The translations under genes were made by a program, and so were the position numbers. DNA of 64,000 nucleotides from an uncultured Pelagibacteraceae bacterium (GTDB lineage: Bacteria; Pseudomonadota; Alphaproteobacteria; Pelagibacterales; Pelagibacteraceae), in the NCBI GenBank assembly GCA_902586025.1, contig CACIFV010000004.1, positions 16,844-80,843 of the forward strand. Reading direction: 5' to 3'. Below are positions 25,537 through 34,518 of the stretch, piece after piece. Within the stretch, counting starts at the first letter, position 1. Every line of letters begins with the position of its first letter. Under the pieces are notes generated by a model. That model did not search any database. It had not been told where the DNA came from and saw only the letters and a list, made by a program, of their open reading frames with translations.

Positions 25537-26775
25537 ATGAAAATAAAAAACATTTTAATTACATTTGTTTCTGCAATAGCATTATTATTTTCAACTTCAG
25601 TTGTATCATTTGCAAAAGTAGTTGGAGATAAAATTATTTTAGGTGCTGCAATTTCTTTAACTGGAAAATATTCATCTAATGGTGTTCATACTCAAAACGG
25701 CTATAACATGGCTGTTGATAGAATTAACAGCATGGGTGGAGTAAAAGTTGGAGGAAAAACTTATAAGTTTGACATTATTTATTACGATGATGAGTCAAAC
25801 CCAAAAAGAGCGGCTCAGCTTGCAGAAAGATTAATTTCACAAGATAAAGTAGAGTTCATGCTTGGACCGTATAGTTCAGGTTTGACAAAAGCGATTGCAC
25901 CAGTAACAGAAAAATACGGTGTTCCAATGGTTGAGGCTAACGGTGCTTCTAGATCTTTGTTTACAAAAGGTTACAAATATCTATTTGCGGTATTAGCACC
26001 AGCAAACTTATATCTTGATGTAGCTATAAGAACAGCTGTTGAATTAAATGGTGGTAAAGGTGTAAGAATTGCACAAGCTTTTGAGCAAGATGCATTCTCG
26101 CAAGACGTAAGATTGGGTATTTTAGATGCTGCTAAAGAAACTGGATCTGAAATTATAATCGACGATAAACTTCCAAAAGAGCTCAATGATATGGCTGCTA
26201 CATTAGTTAAAGTAAAACAAATGAAGCCAGATGTATTGGTTGTTTCAGGTCACACTAAAGGAGCGTTAACAGCAATAAGACAAATTTCAGAGATGAAAGT
26301 TGATGTTCCAATGTTGGCAATGACACACTGTGATGCTGCAAAATTATCGAAGCAACATGGTAAAAACTCACAATATGCATTATGCGCTTCACAATGGCAT
26401 AAAACGTTAACTTACAAAGATGATTTCTTTAAAGATGGTATGACATATGCAGCAGATTTTGAAAAAGAATTTGGCTATGACCCACCTTACCAATCTGCAG
26501 AGTCTTCAGCTGCATTGTTAGTATTTAAAGATGCCTTTGAAAGAGCAAATACTTTTGATCAGAAAAAAGTAAGAGATGCTCTTGCTGCAACTAACATGCA
26601 AACATTCTATGGAAATATTAAATTTGCACCTGGTGGTCAAAATGTTGACAAACCAATGGTACTTTTCCAAGTAATGTGTGATGATGCTGGTAAGTGTGAA
26701 AATAAAGTTGTTGCTCCATTAAAATGGGCTTCAGCTGAGTTAATACACCCAGTACCAAAGTGGTCTGAAAGATAA
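25537..26775 (+). CDS. livK: Branched-chain amino-acid-type ABC substrate-binding protein (first Liv system)
   Basis: 412 residues, good Shine-Dalgarno (AAGGGGAA) before the ATG. The signal peptide ends near SFAKVVGDK. The mature protein begins IILGAAISLTGKYSS and continues with YDDESNPKRAAQLAERLI and FMLGPYSSGLTKAIAP, the periplasmic type I binding fold (Peripla_BP_6/LivK). It delivers a solute to the LivHMGF genes immediately downstream. A strong terminator directly after it probably makes the binding protein more abundant than the transporter. The ligand could be a branched-chain amino acid, an amide, a dicarboxylate or another polar solute. Confidence 0.88.
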   Translation: MKIKNILITFVSAIALLFSTSVVSFAKVVGDKIILGAAISLTGKYSSNGVHTQNGYNMAVDRINSMGGVKVGGKTYKFDIIYYDDESNPKRAAQLAERLISQDKVEFMLGPYSSGLTKAIAPVTEKYGVPMVEANGASRSLFTKGYKYLFAVLAPANLYLDVAIRTAVELNGGKGVRIAQAFEQDAFSQDVRLGILDAAKETGSEIIIDDKLPKELNDMAATLVKVKQMKPDVLVVSGHTKGALTAIRQISEMKVDVPMLAMTHCDAAKLSKQHGKNSQYALCASQWHKTLTYKDDFFKDGMTYAADFEKEFGYDPPYQSAESSAALLVFKDAFERANTFDQKKVRDALAATNMQTFYGNIKFAPGGQNVDKPMVLFQVMCDDAGKCENKVVAPLKWASAELIHPVPKWSER

Positions 26776-26788
26776 AAAAAAATAATTA

Positions 26789-26818
26789 AGCCCCCTAGAA
26801 ATAGGGGGCTTTTTTTTA
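26789..26818 (+). terminator. Intrinsic terminator after the first Liv binding protein
   Basis: AGCCCCCTA (26789-26797) and TAGGGGGCT (26802-26810) form a perfect 9-bp GC-rich stem closed by a GAAA tetraloop, followed by eight T residues. It lies between the binding-protein gene and livH, so it is likely an attenuating terminator that lets only some transcripts continue into the permease genes. Confidence 0.93.
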
Positions 26819-26837
26819 TAGAAATCAAAATTAAATT

Positions 26838-27731
26838 ATGGATTTTTTAGTCTTCCAATATCCAATGATAACCATTCAAGCATGTCTTGATGGACTTTTA
26901 CTTGGAATATTGTTTGCGTTAATTGCTTATGGAATGGCACTACAATGGGGTGTTATGAATATAATTAACATTGCACAGGGGGACCTTGTCATCTTAGGAG
27001 GATACATTGCATACTTTATGTATCTATACGGCATTCATCCAGCTTGGGGAGTAATTGTCTCTCCTATTATTATGTATTTTGTCGGAATTGCAATTTACAA
27101 ATTAGTTATAAATAAAGTTGTCGATAGAGATCTGTTCATCTCAATATTAGCAACATTTGGAATTAGTATTCTGTTTATGCAGTTAATGAACTTTGCTTTT
27201 GGAGCAGATGTTGTTTTAGCTAATTCTGGATACGGGACCACAATGTTGTTTGATAATAACGTTGTTTTGCCAAACTCTAAAATATTTTCTGCCTTTATAA
27301 GTGTTGTCTTTGCGATTTGTTTAGTAGTTTATATGAAAAGATCTAAGCTTGGACGTGCAATTAGAGCAACAGCCCAAAACGCAAGAGCCGCAAAGATTTT
27401 AGGCGTTGATACAGAAAAAGTTTATGCAGCAACATTTGGAATAAACGCTGCATTATGTGGTGTAGCTGGAGCTTTAATTTCAATAACATTTACCATACAT
27501 CCATACATGGGATTACCTTACACCATAAGATCATTTATGATTGTGATTGTTGCGGGATTAGGAAATTTACCTGGAGTAGCAATGTCAGGTATGGGACTAG
27601 GAATATTCGAGGAATTTGCAGATTATATTCTTGGTACGGAATTTAGAATTGGATCAGTATTTTTATTATTAGTTTTAATTTTAGTTTATAGAAGATTTAA
27701 ACTTTCAAGAAAGAGAGAGTATTTAAAGTGA
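26838..27731 (+). CDS. livH: Liv-type ABC permease LivH (first system)
   Basis: 297 residues, mostly hydrophobic, with about eight membrane helices. Family motifs are GILFALIAYGMALQWGVMNIINIAQGDLVILGGYIAY near the N-terminus and the cytoplasmic loop GRAIRATAQNARAAKILGVDTEKVYAATFGINAALCGVAGAL, which contacts the ATPase. It forms the translocation pore with LivM. The start is 20 bases after the terminator, and the stop overlaps the next small gene by 4 bases (GTGA). Confidence 0.92.
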   Translation: MDFLVFQYPMITIQACLDGLLLGILFALIAYGMALQWGVMNIINIAQGDLVILGGYIAYFMYLYGIHPAWGVIVSPIIMYFVGIAIYKLVINKVVDRDLFISILATFGISILFMQLMNFAFGADVVLANSGYGTTMLFDNNVVLPNSKIFSAFISVVFAICLVVYMKRSKLGRAIRATAQNARAAKILGVDTEKVYAATFGINAALCGVAGALISITFTIHPYMGLPYTIRSFMIVIVAGLGNLPGVAMSGMGLGIFEEFADYILGTEFRIGSVFLLLVLILVYRRFKLSRKREYLK

Positions 27732-27910
27732 GAAAAGCTAAAATTAAGGATGATAATGGCAAATTGATAGAAGTGGATATTGTCAAATTTAAAAAACATT
27801 TAGATCAATATCATTCAACAGGATCTAGTCTTCATGAGGAAAATGGACATTATTTTACAGTTGATAAAGATTTTAGAGATAAAATAGAGAGTTTGTATGA
27901 ACAAAAATAG
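27728..27910 (+). CDS. Small conserved-looking protein inside the Liv operon, unknown function
   Basis: 60 residues, GTG start overlapping the livH stop by 4 bases, with its own stop overlapping the livM start by 14 bases. This double coupling strongly suggests it is translated. It is soluble and highly charged, with a short strand-like start (KAKIKDDNGKLIEVDIVKF) and KDFRDKIESLY at the C-terminus. No cysteine, signal or membrane segment is seen. It could be a small cytoplasmic partner of the importer. I do not recognise a family. Confidence 0.7.
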   Translation: MRKAKIKDDNGKLIEVDIVKFKKHLDQYHSTGSSLHEENGHYFTVDKDFRDKIESLYEQK

Positions 27911-28949
27911 TTGGATCTTGTACATTGGAATTTTAGTATTCGGTTTAGTTGCACCATTTATTTTTCCAGCTTTTAAAGTTCAATTATCAATTCTATGTGT
28001 ATTAATTGTTTTAGCAACTACTTGGAATATCCAAGGTGGTGAAATGGGCTACAACACATTTGGAAATATTCTTTTTTATGGTTTGGGAATGTATCTTTGT
28101 GCATCCGTTCAAGTTGGTATGTTTTTCCCATTAGCAGAATGGACAGAAAGCGGTGGTGAAAAAACTTTCGTTCACACACCTTCACAATTCTTTCAAGGCA
28201 TGGCAGCTGGTCTGGTAGTTGCAGCTGTTGTTCCTACAATAGTTGCGGGATTAATTGGTTATGCAATTTTAGGATTAAGAGGTCATTATTTTGCAATTTG
28301 TACTTTGGGTTTAGGAGTTGCAGCAGGAGAAATTTCTGGTGGTATTGAAATTATTGGAGCTGGACAGGGTTTTACCACTCCCCCTTTTCCAAATATAGGA
28401 GGTCTTGAGGCAAGAGGTGAATTTTTTTATTTTTTAAGTTTTGGAGCACTTGTATTAACTTTTATAGCTGTAAGAGCAATTTACACTACAAGGTTTAGAT
28501 TAATTCTAAATGCAATCAGAGATAATGAAGACAAAGCTGAAGCGATGGGGATTGAGACTATGAAATACAAAATAACTGGATGGATGATTTCAGCTTTCTT
28601 TTGTGGTCTTGCTGGTGGAATAATGGGAGGTCTGGTTGGTTATATCGACTCAACAGATGTTGCATTTGATGGAAGAGAAATGGGAGTGTTCATGGTTTTA
28701 ATGGCAATTCTTGGAGGCAAAGGAACTTTGTGGGGGCCAATAATTGGCGCAACTTTATTTCACTTTTTTAAAGAAGGCTTTTGGACATTCTTCCTAGGTT
28801 GGCAATATGTTGCGTTAGGAGTTTTAATCGTAGTAATAGTAATTTATTTCCCTGAAGGATTAATGGGATGGTTAAGAGAAAAATATCCGGAAAGATTTGG
28901 TGAAGTTATCGATGAAGCTGATCGAAAAGCACAGGTAGAATTAAAATGA
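27897..28949 (+). CDS. livM: Liv-type ABC permease LivM (first system)
   Basis: 350 residues, about nine membrane helices. Conserved LivM features are LVLATTWNIQGGEMGYNTFGNILFYGLGMY, LRGHYFAICTLGLGVAAGEI and the ATPase-contact loop LILNAIRDNEDKAEAMGIETMKYKITGWMISAFFCGLAGGIMG. A final cytoplasmic tail is Lys/Glu-rich. It pairs with LivH. The gene overlaps the small ORF upstream and livG downstream by 4 bases (ATGA), so the operon is fully coupled. Confidence 0.92.
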   Translation: MNKNSWILYIGILVFGLVAPFIFPAFKVQLSILCVLIVLATTWNIQGGEMGYNTFGNILFYGLGMYLCASVQVGMFFPLAEWTESGGEKTFVHTPSQFFQGMAAGLVVAAVVPTIVAGLIGYAILGLRGHYFAICTLGLGVAAGEISGGIEIIGAGQGFTTPPFPNIGGLEARGEFFYFLSFGALVLTFIAVRAIYTTRFRLILNAIRDNEDKAEAMGIETMKYKITGWMISAFFCGLAGGIMGGLVGYIDSTDVAFDGREMGVFMVLMAILGGKGTLWGPIIGATLFHFFKEGFWTFFLGWQYVALGVLIVVIVIYFPEGLMGWLREKYPERFGEVIDEADRKAQVELK

Positions 28950-29686
28950 GTATTTTAGAAGTCAATAATGTTAGTAAATCATTTGGTGGTGTTAAAGCTA
29001 ATGTAGATATTTCAATGTCTGTTGAAAAAGGAAAGATAGTTGGTCTTATAGGACCTAATGGATCTGGTAAAACCACTTTATTTAATTCAATAGTTGGAAC
29101 TTATCCAATAGATAATGGTTCAATTAAGTTTAATGGAAAAGAAGTATCAGAATTACCAGTACCAGTAATTGCAAAACTGGGATTATTGAGAACATTTCAA
29201 CAAACTAGAATTTATGGAAAATTAAATTGTGTGGATAACATGCTTATCAGTCACAAAGGCAGTGATGAAAGTTTGTTTAAAATTTTCTCTAATATTCCAA
29301 AGGAGCTCACAGAAAAAGCAGAAAACTTACTTAATTTCGTTGGATTGTATCAAAAAAGAAAACTCAGGGCAGGCGACCTATCTTTTGGACAACAAAAGTT
29401 ATTAGAACTTGCAATGGCACTAATGAATGAGCCAGAAATGCTATTATTAGATGAGCCAACAGCAGGTATAAATCCTACTTTAATTAATGGAATTATTGAT
29501 AGATTAATCAAAGTTAATCAAGATTTTGGAATAACATTACTTGTTATTGAGCACAATATGAGAGTAATTATGCAATTAGCTGAAGACATATTTTGTCTTG
29601 CTCACGGTAAAATGCTTGCAAATGGCACTCCAGAAGAGATTAAAAATGACAAAAGAGTAGTTGATGCATATTTGGGGGCTCAATAA
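28946..29686 (+). CDS. livG: Liv-type ABC ATPase LivG (first system)
   Basis: 246 residues, one ABC domain. Walker A is GPNGSGKTT, the Q-loop lies in LLRTFQQTRIYG, the signature is LSFGQQKLLELAMAL, Walker B is MLLLDEPTAGINP and the switch His is VIEHNM. The LSFGQ variant and GINP after Walker B are typical of LivG. It hydrolyses ATP in the cytoplasm to power import. It overlaps livM by 4 bases and livF by one base. Confidence 0.93.
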   Translation: MSILEVNNVSKSFGGVKANVDISMSVEKGKIVGLIGPNGSGKTTLFNSIVGTYPIDNGSIKFNGKEVSELPVPVIAKLGLLRTFQQTRIYGKLNCVDNMLISHKGSDESLFKIFSNIPKELTEKAENLLNFVGLYQKRKLRAGDLSFGQQKLLELAMALMNEPEMLLLDEPTAGINPTLINGIIDRLIKVNQDFGITLLVIEHNMRVIMQLAEDIFCLAHGKMLANGTPEEIKNDKRVVDAYLGAQ

Positions 29687-30471
29687 TGTCTAATCAATAT
29701 GAAGTTTTAGGAAAAGCACCTGGTGCAGAAGATTTAAAAAACTTATCTTCTGAAGATATTCATTTAACAATAAAAAATTTGAATGCTGGATATGGTAAAA
29801 TGGAGATTTTACATAATTTTGATTTATTTGTAAGCAAAGCACAATCATTATGTTTAATTGGTCCTAATGGAGCAGGTAAATCAACAATACTTCACTCAAT
29901 ATATGGATTTACAAATATTTTTTCTGGTAAAATAGAAATTGATGGAAAAGAAATAACAAATTTAACTCCAGCTGAAAAATTAAAGTCAGTTGGTATAGCT
30001 TATATTCTGCAAGATAATTCAGTTTTTCCAGATATGACTGTTGAGGAAAATTTGTTAATGGGAGGTTTTATCAAAGATAAAACCGAAGAGTCATATCAAG
30101 AAGCAGAAAAGATTTTAGATAAATACGAAAGATTAAGGAATAGAAGAAATCAACCGGCAAAAGTATTATCAGGTGGAGAAAGAAGATTATTAGAAATATC
30201 TAGAGCTTTAGTAATGAAACCTTCTGTTCTACTAGTTGATGAGCCTTCTATTGGATTGGAGCCAAGATATATTGATATGGTATTTGAAATTTTGGGAGAC
30301 TTACAAAAAAATGAAAAGAAAACAATTATTCTAGTTGAGCAAAATGCCAAAAAAGGTTTAGAGTTTTCTGATATTGGATATGTATTAGTATCTGGCCAAA
30401 CGGCAATTGCCGGAAGAGGTGATGATTTACTTAAAAATGATGATGTTGGACGTCTATTCCTAGGCGGATGA
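29686..30471 (+). CDS. livF: Liv-type ABC ATPase LivF (first system)
   Basis: 261 residues. An N-terminal extension of about 30 residues (MSNQYEVLGKAPGAEDL) precedes the ABC domain, so it is longer than most LivF. Walker A is GPNGAGKST, the signature LSGGERRLLEISRALV, Walker B VLLVDEPSIGLEP, and the His switch position is a Gln (VEQNAK), normal for LivF. It forms the ATPase pair with LivG. It starts in the livG stop codon and its stop overlaps azlC by 4 bases, linking the importer to AzlCD. Confidence 0.93.
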   Translation: MSNQYEVLGKAPGAEDLKNLSSEDIHLTIKNLNAGYGKMEILHNFDLFVSKAQSLCLIGPNGAGKSTILHSIYGFTNIFSGKIEIDGKEITNLTPAEKLKSVGIAYILQDNSVFPDMTVEENLLMGGFIKDKTEESYQEAEKILDKYERLRNRRNQPAKVLSGGERRLLEISRALVMKPSVLLVDEPSIGLEPRYIDMVFEILGDLQKNEKKTIILVEQNAKKGLEFSDIGYVLVSGQTAIAGRGDDLLKNDDVGRLFLGG

Positions 30472-31172
30472 TTAATTCAAAATATTTTTTTAAAGGAATT
30501 CTTTGTGCAAAAGAATTCGATAGCCCTGCAATTGCTCTTGGTTTAAGCTTTTTAGCAATTGGTGCTTTATTAAAAAATTTAGGTTTTACAATTCAAGAAA
30601 GTATTTTTTCTACTTTTTTAACTTATGCATTACCTGGCTCGCTTGTGATGGCAGAATCGATTTTGATTGGCGTTTCGTTACTAAATTTATTTTTTGCAGT
30701 TTGGTTAGTTAATGCAAGATTGTATCCGATGACTGTATCTTTAATGCCATTGTTAAAGCACCAAAGTCAACCAAGATGGAAGTATTATCTTTCATGTCAT
30801 TTTGTTGCAGTATCTTCGTGGTTAATCCTTAAAAATAATTATAAAGAAATTGAAAAAAAATATAGAGTCGATTTTTGGATAGGAATTGGAACTGCAACTT
30901 GGTTGATAGCAATTTTTTCAACTATCTTAGGTTATTACTCTGCTGATTTCTTAAATAGAGAAATGATGATTGGACTAGCTATTATTAATCCAATTTATTT
31001 TACTTGCACAATGATAGGAGTGATGAGATCTATACAATTAAATGTTTCAATAATTTTAGGAGCTTTTTTAGGACCTTTATTTTATTTTATTAGCCCTGAT
31101 TGGTGTGTTTTGATTGGCGGGTTTGTAGCTGGAACTGTTGCTTTTGTAATTGGAGAGAAAAATGTCAGCTAA
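30468..31172 (+). CDS. azlC: AzlC-family amino-acid exporter subunit
   Basis: 234 residues with about seven membrane helices. The motif VWLVNARLYPMTVSLMP is the AzlC hallmark, and ALGLSFLAIGALLKNLG begins the first transport repeat. AzlC and AzlD together export branched-chain amino acids or analogues. Here the pair is fused into the Liv operon by a 4-base overlap with livF, so import and export of related solutes appear co-expressed, perhaps as an overflow valve. The N-terminal KYFFKGILCAKEF extension is short and charged. Confidence 0.85.
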   Translation: MINSKYFFKGILCAKEFDSPAIALGLSFLAIGALLKNLGFTIQESIFSTFLTYALPGSLVMAESILIGVSLLNLFFAVWLVNARLYPMTVSLMPLLKHQSQPRWKYYLSCHFVAVSSWLILKNNYKEIEKKYRVDFWIGIGTATWLIAIFSTILGYYSADFLNREMMIGLAIINPIYFTCTMIGVMRSIQLNVSIILGAFLGPLFYFISPDWCVLIGGFVAGTVAFVIGEKNVS

Positions 31173-31488
31173 TATTGTTTTAATAATAGTTATTACATCT
31201 TTAGCTACATATATCTCTAGGTTTTTAGGAGCTTTTACATCTGAAATAATAGATGAAAATACTAAAATATATAGGTGGTTTAATTATTTAGCTTATTCGA
31301 CATTGGCTGCTTTAATTTCTAGAATGATAATATTTCCAGCTGGTGCACTTTCTGACAGTAATTATTTGTCTAGATTTATTGTTGTACTTTTTGCAATAAT
31401 AATTTTTAAATTAACTAGAAATAATTTAGTTTACCCAACTTTATTCTCTGCTATCATTATGTTTTTATTAAGTAACTTTATGATATAA
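31162..31488 (+). CDS. azlD: AzlD-family exporter subunit
   Basis: The ATG at 31162, preceded by GGAGAG, gives 108 residues; an in-frame TTG 12 bases upstream is less likely. Four hydrophobic helices are seen, starting NIVLIIVITSLATYISRFLGAF, in line with AzlD (branched-chain amino-acid transport) proteins, which carry TY.SR near the first helix. It overlaps azlC by 11 bases and is directly abutted by the pentapeptide-repeat gene. It is expected to act as the small partner of AzlC. Confidence 0.85.
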   Translation: MSANIVLIIVITSLATYISRFLGAFTSEIIDENTKIYRWFNYLAYSTLAALISRMIIFPAGALSDSNYLSRFIVVLFAIIIFKLTRNNLVYPTLFSAIIMFLLSNFMI

Positions 31489-31995
31489 ATGAAAAAAATT
31501 ATTTTACTATTGTTCTTAATTTTAATACCAGGTATTTCACAAGCAGCATGTGATGATCCTTTAACTGATGGTGTTGATTATACCAATTGTAGATTTTCAG
31601 ATGGACAAGATTTACAAGGTAGCTATTTGCCTAACTCAAATTTATCATTTGCAAGTTTTATACAAGTTAATTTTGATAAAAGTATTATGATGAATTCAAA
31701 TTTGTCATTTGGAACTTTTCCAGAGTCAACATTTGTTAGAGCTAACTTATATGAGTCAACTCTAGTTGGTGGAAATTTTGAAAAAGCTAATTTTACAGGA
31801 GCCAATATGACAAGAGTTGATTTTATGGGCTCAACGTTAATTGAAGCAAATTTTCAAAATTCAAATCTAATGGAAGCTAATTTTACCTCATCAAATATGA
31901 CCAATGCTAATTTTGATGGAGCAAATTTAATTGGAGCAACATGGACTAATGGTGAAACATGTGGACCAAATTCAATTGGAGTTTGTAACAAATAA
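31489..31995 (+). CDS. Secreted pentapeptide-repeat protein
   Basis: 168 residues. The signal peptide ends at SQAACDD. The rest is a run of A(N/D)(L/F)xx pentapeptide repeats (for example LVGGNFEKANFTGANMTRVDF and LIEANFQNSNLMEANF), predicted to form a right-handed four-sided beta-helix of about 20 repeats. Cysteines near both ends (CDD, NCRF, TCGPNSIGVCNK) could cap the helix. It is probably periplasmic, with unknown partner. It starts at the base after the azlD stop, so it belongs to the long liv-azl transcript. Confidence 0.82.
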   Translation: MKKIILLLFLILIPGISQAACDDPLTDGVDYTNCRFSDGQDLQGSYLPNSNLSFASFIQVNFDKSIMMNSNLSFGTFPESTFVRANLYESTLVGGNFEKANFTGANMTRVDFMGSTLIEANFQNSNLMEANFTSSNMTNANFDGANLIGATWTNGETCGPNSIGVCNK

Positions 31996-32000
31996 TTATA

Positions 32001-32921
32001 ATGGATAGCTTAGACAATATTCAAGGGTTTGATATTTCATTTAGTGATTATTCCAAAAGAATAATAAATATTAAAATTGAAGATGAAATTATAGATAAAT
32101 TAATATTTCCTTTTAAAAAATTTGATATTACAGCTCTTGAATATAAACCTTTTACTAGATTTACACTTGCAAAATCTTTAGACGACTCAACAGGTGGAAA
32201 GCTAGGAAAATTTATAAACTCAGTTTTAAGAGATAGAGATACTGGTTGTTTTATTATAGGGCCTAAAAATAAATCCAAAAAAATTGATAATAATTTTCTT
32301 ATTAAATTATCAACAGCTGTAACACACTTACTCGGTAATCCAAATTTTGATTCGATGGCTGGAAAATATTATGCGAGATTTCATGTTAAACATGAGGACA
32401 ATAGCGACTCATATCTTAGAAAAGCATATACTAATATGGATCTTCATACTGATGGAACTTACGTCAAAGAAAAAACTGATTGGTTGTTAATGTTAAAAAT
32501 GGAGGAAGAAAATGTTCAAGGAGGTGAAACTGCAATGTTACACCTTGATGATTGGGAACATTTAGATAGCTTAACCAATGATAAAGTTGGAAAACAAAAC
32601 TTTATATGGGGTTCTCCAAAAAGTAAAAATGTTGATTACAAGGTGGAACATCCTGTTTTTTCAGAAGACGAAAATGGAAAACCACAAATTTCTTACATAG
32701 ACCAATTTCCTGAGCCCAAAAATATGGAACAAGGACTATTTCTACAAAAATTATCAGACTCTTTAGAGGGAAGTCAAAAAAAGATTGTAATGCCTTTACC
32801 AGTTGGCTTTTCAGTAGTTGCAAATAACTATTTCTGGCTTCATGGTAGAAAACCATTTGTAGAAAATAAAAAATTATCAAGAGAATTACTAAGAATAAGA
32901 GGTTCTTTTTTTACTAATTAA
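32001..32921 (+). CDS. glaH: Glutarate 2-hydroxylase (CsiD/GlaH family)
   Basis: 306 residues, matching E. coli GlaH (CsiD) along the whole length as I recall it: ALEYKPFTRFTLAKSLDD, NFDSMAGKYYARFHVK, NSDSYLRKAY, LHTDGTYVKE, GGETAMLHLDDWEHLD and ISYIDQFPEPKN. Fe(II) ligands are His149 and Asp151 (HTD) and His281 (WLHGRKPF). It hydroxylates glutarate to L-2-hydroxyglutarate with 2-oxoglutarate and O2. The usual partner L-2-hydroxyglutarate dehydrogenase (LhgD/LhgO) is not next to it. Position between AzlCD/pentapeptide and ProC-like genes suggests the nearby Liv systems may carry a C5 acid or amino acid, an inference. Confidence 0.9.
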   Translation: MDSLDNIQGFDISFSDYSKRIINIKIEDEIIDKLIFPFKKFDITALEYKPFTRFTLAKSLDDSTGGKLGKFINSVLRDRDTGCFIIGPKNKSKKIDNNFLIKLSTAVTHLLGNPNFDSMAGKYYARFHVKHEDNSDSYLRKAYTNMDLHTDGTYVKEKTDWLLMLKMEEENVQGGETAMLHLDDWEHLDSLTNDKVGKQNFIWGSPKSKNVDYKVEHPVFSEDENGKPQISYIDQFPEPKNMEQGLFLQKLSDSLEGSQKKIVMPLPVGFSVVANNYFWLHGRKPFVENKKLSRELLRIRGSFFTN

Positions 32922-32954
32922 TTAATTTTAGTGATAATAATCACTTAGTTTATC

Positions 32955-33728
32955 ATGAAAATCGGATTTATTGGTACAGGACATATCTCAAAATCAGTAA
33001 TCAACGGAATACTGGGATCAAAATTAAAAATTAATAAAATAATTGTTTCAAAGAGAAATTCAAAAATTTCAAGTGAACTTAAAAGAAAAAGCAAAAAGAT
33101 AAAAATATCTACTGATAATCAGGAAATTATAAATCAATCAAATTGGGTTTTTTTAGCAGTAACACCTACGATTGGAAAAAGTATTCTTCCAAAACTAAAA
33201 TTTAAAAAAGGTCAAACGATAATAAGTTTTATATCAACTATAAAAATGACTGAATTAAAAAAATATATTAAAGTTAAAACTAAGATTATTAGAGCAATTC
33301 CTTTGCCTCCAATTTCTCTTAGAAAAGGACCAGTACCAATTTTTCCACCAGATAAACAAGTTAGAAATTTTTTTAATAAGCTCGGCACATCTGTTGAAAT
33401 TAAAAATGAAAACCTATCACTAAATTTTTGGTCAACTTCATCAATGATGGCACCATTTTATGAATTACTACAAACCCTGAGTGAATGGTTAGTAAAAAAG
33501 GGAATTAATAGAAGTAACGCTCAAAAGTATATTACATCGTTATTTATTGCTTTATCTGAAGATGCAAAAATTAATTCAAATAAAGATTTAAAAGTCCTTG
33601 TCAAAAATTCACAAACCCCAAAAGGTTTAAATGAACAAGCTGTTAAAGAATTAAGAAAACTTGGATTTTATAAATCTCTGAATAAAACAGCAAATAGCGT
33701 CTTGAATAGATTAAAAAAAAGTAAGTAA
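32955..33728 (+). CDS. Pyrroline-5-carboxylate-reductase-like protein
   Basis: 257 residues. The N-terminal Rossmann motif is KIGFIGTGHISKSVINGIL and the region WVFLAVTPTIGKSILP follows, as in ProC. The C-terminal half has the helical dimerisation domain, with NSQTPKGLNEQAVKEL at the place of ProC's TPGGTT...L motif, altered to TPKGLN. It is very Lys-rich. It may reduce pyrroline-5-carboxylate to proline or act on a related imine. The divergent active-site loop makes a proline role uncertain. It lies one base before the second Liv operon and is probably co-transcribed with it. Confidence 0.72.
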   Translation: MKIGFIGTGHISKSVINGILGSKLKINKIIVSKRNSKISSELKRKSKKIKISTDNQEIINQSNWVFLAVTPTIGKSILPKLKFKKGQTIISFISTIKMTELKKYIKVKTKIIRAIPLPPISLRKGPVPIFPPDKQVRNFFNKLGTSVEIKNENLSLNFWSTSSMMAPFYELLQTLSEWLVKKGINRSNAQKYITSLFIALSEDAKINSNKDLKVLVKNSQTPKGLNEQAVKELRKLGFYKSLNKTANSVLNRLKKSK

Positions 33729-33729
33729 A

Positions 33730-34518
33730 ATGTCTGACAATATCTTACAGGTAAATAATCTTACAAAATTATTTGGAGGACTAGCAGCAGTATCAAATTG
33801 CTCATTAAATATAAGATCGGGTTCAATCACTGGAATAATTGGCCCAAACGGTTCAGGAAAAACAACATTATTTAATTTAATAGCTGGAAATTTAAAATCT
33901 AATGATGGAGAGGTAATATTTAATCATGAAAATATTACTGATGTACCATCACATGAGTTGTTTGGCAGAGGATTATTAAGAACCTTTCAAATTGCACATG
34001 AATTTTCAAACTTAACAGTTCTAGAAAACTTAATGATGGTGCCATCCAATCAAAGCGGAGAAAATTTATTAAACGCACTTATTAAACCAGGACTAGTTAA
34101 AAAAGAGGAAAAAGTTATTAGAGAAAAAGCCTATGAAGTTGTAGATTTTCTTAATTTAACACATTTAGCAAATGAAAGGGCAGGAAATCTTTCAGGAGGT
34201 CAAAAAAAATTATTAGAATTAGGAAGAACTATGATGGTTGATGCAAAATTGGTTTTACTTGATGAAGTGGGAGCGGGAGTTAATCGAACACTTTTAAAAG
34301 ATCTAGGAACAGCAATATTAAAATTGAATAAAGAAAAAAATTACACTTTTTGTATGATAGAGCATGATATGGATTTTATAAGCAGAATGTGTGATCCAGT
34401 AATAGTAATGGCTGATGGTTCAGTTTTATTTGAAGGAACATCTGAAGAAGTCAAAAAAAATGAAAAAGTAATTGAAAGCTATCTTGGAAAGTCAAACTTA
34501 ACAAAAAAAGAGATTTAA
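33730..34518 (+). CDS. livG: Liv-type ABC ATPase LivG (second system)
   Basis: 262 residues. Walker A GPNGSGKTT, Q-loop LLRTFQIAHEF, signature LSGGQKKLLELGRTMM, Walker B LVLLDEVGAGVNR and His switch MIEHDM. Walker B followed by VGAG rather than PTAG is a local difference from the first LivG. It is the first gene of the livGFHM order (ATPases before permeases), the reverse of the first system, so the two operons are not simple tandem duplicates. It overlaps the next gene by one base. Confidence 0.92.
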   Translation: MSDNILQVNNLTKLFGGLAAVSNCSLNIRSGSITGIIGPNGSGKTTLFNLIAGNLKSNDGEVIFNHENITDVPSHELFGRGLLRTFQIAHEFSNLTVLENLMMVPSNQSGENLLNALIKPGLVKKEEKVIREKAYEVVDFLNLTHLANERAGNLSGGQKKLLELGRTMMVDAKLVLLDEVGAGVNRTLLKDLGTAILKLNKEKNYTFCMIEHDMDFISRMCDPVIVMADGSVLFEGTSEEVKKNEKVIESYLGKSNLTKKEI

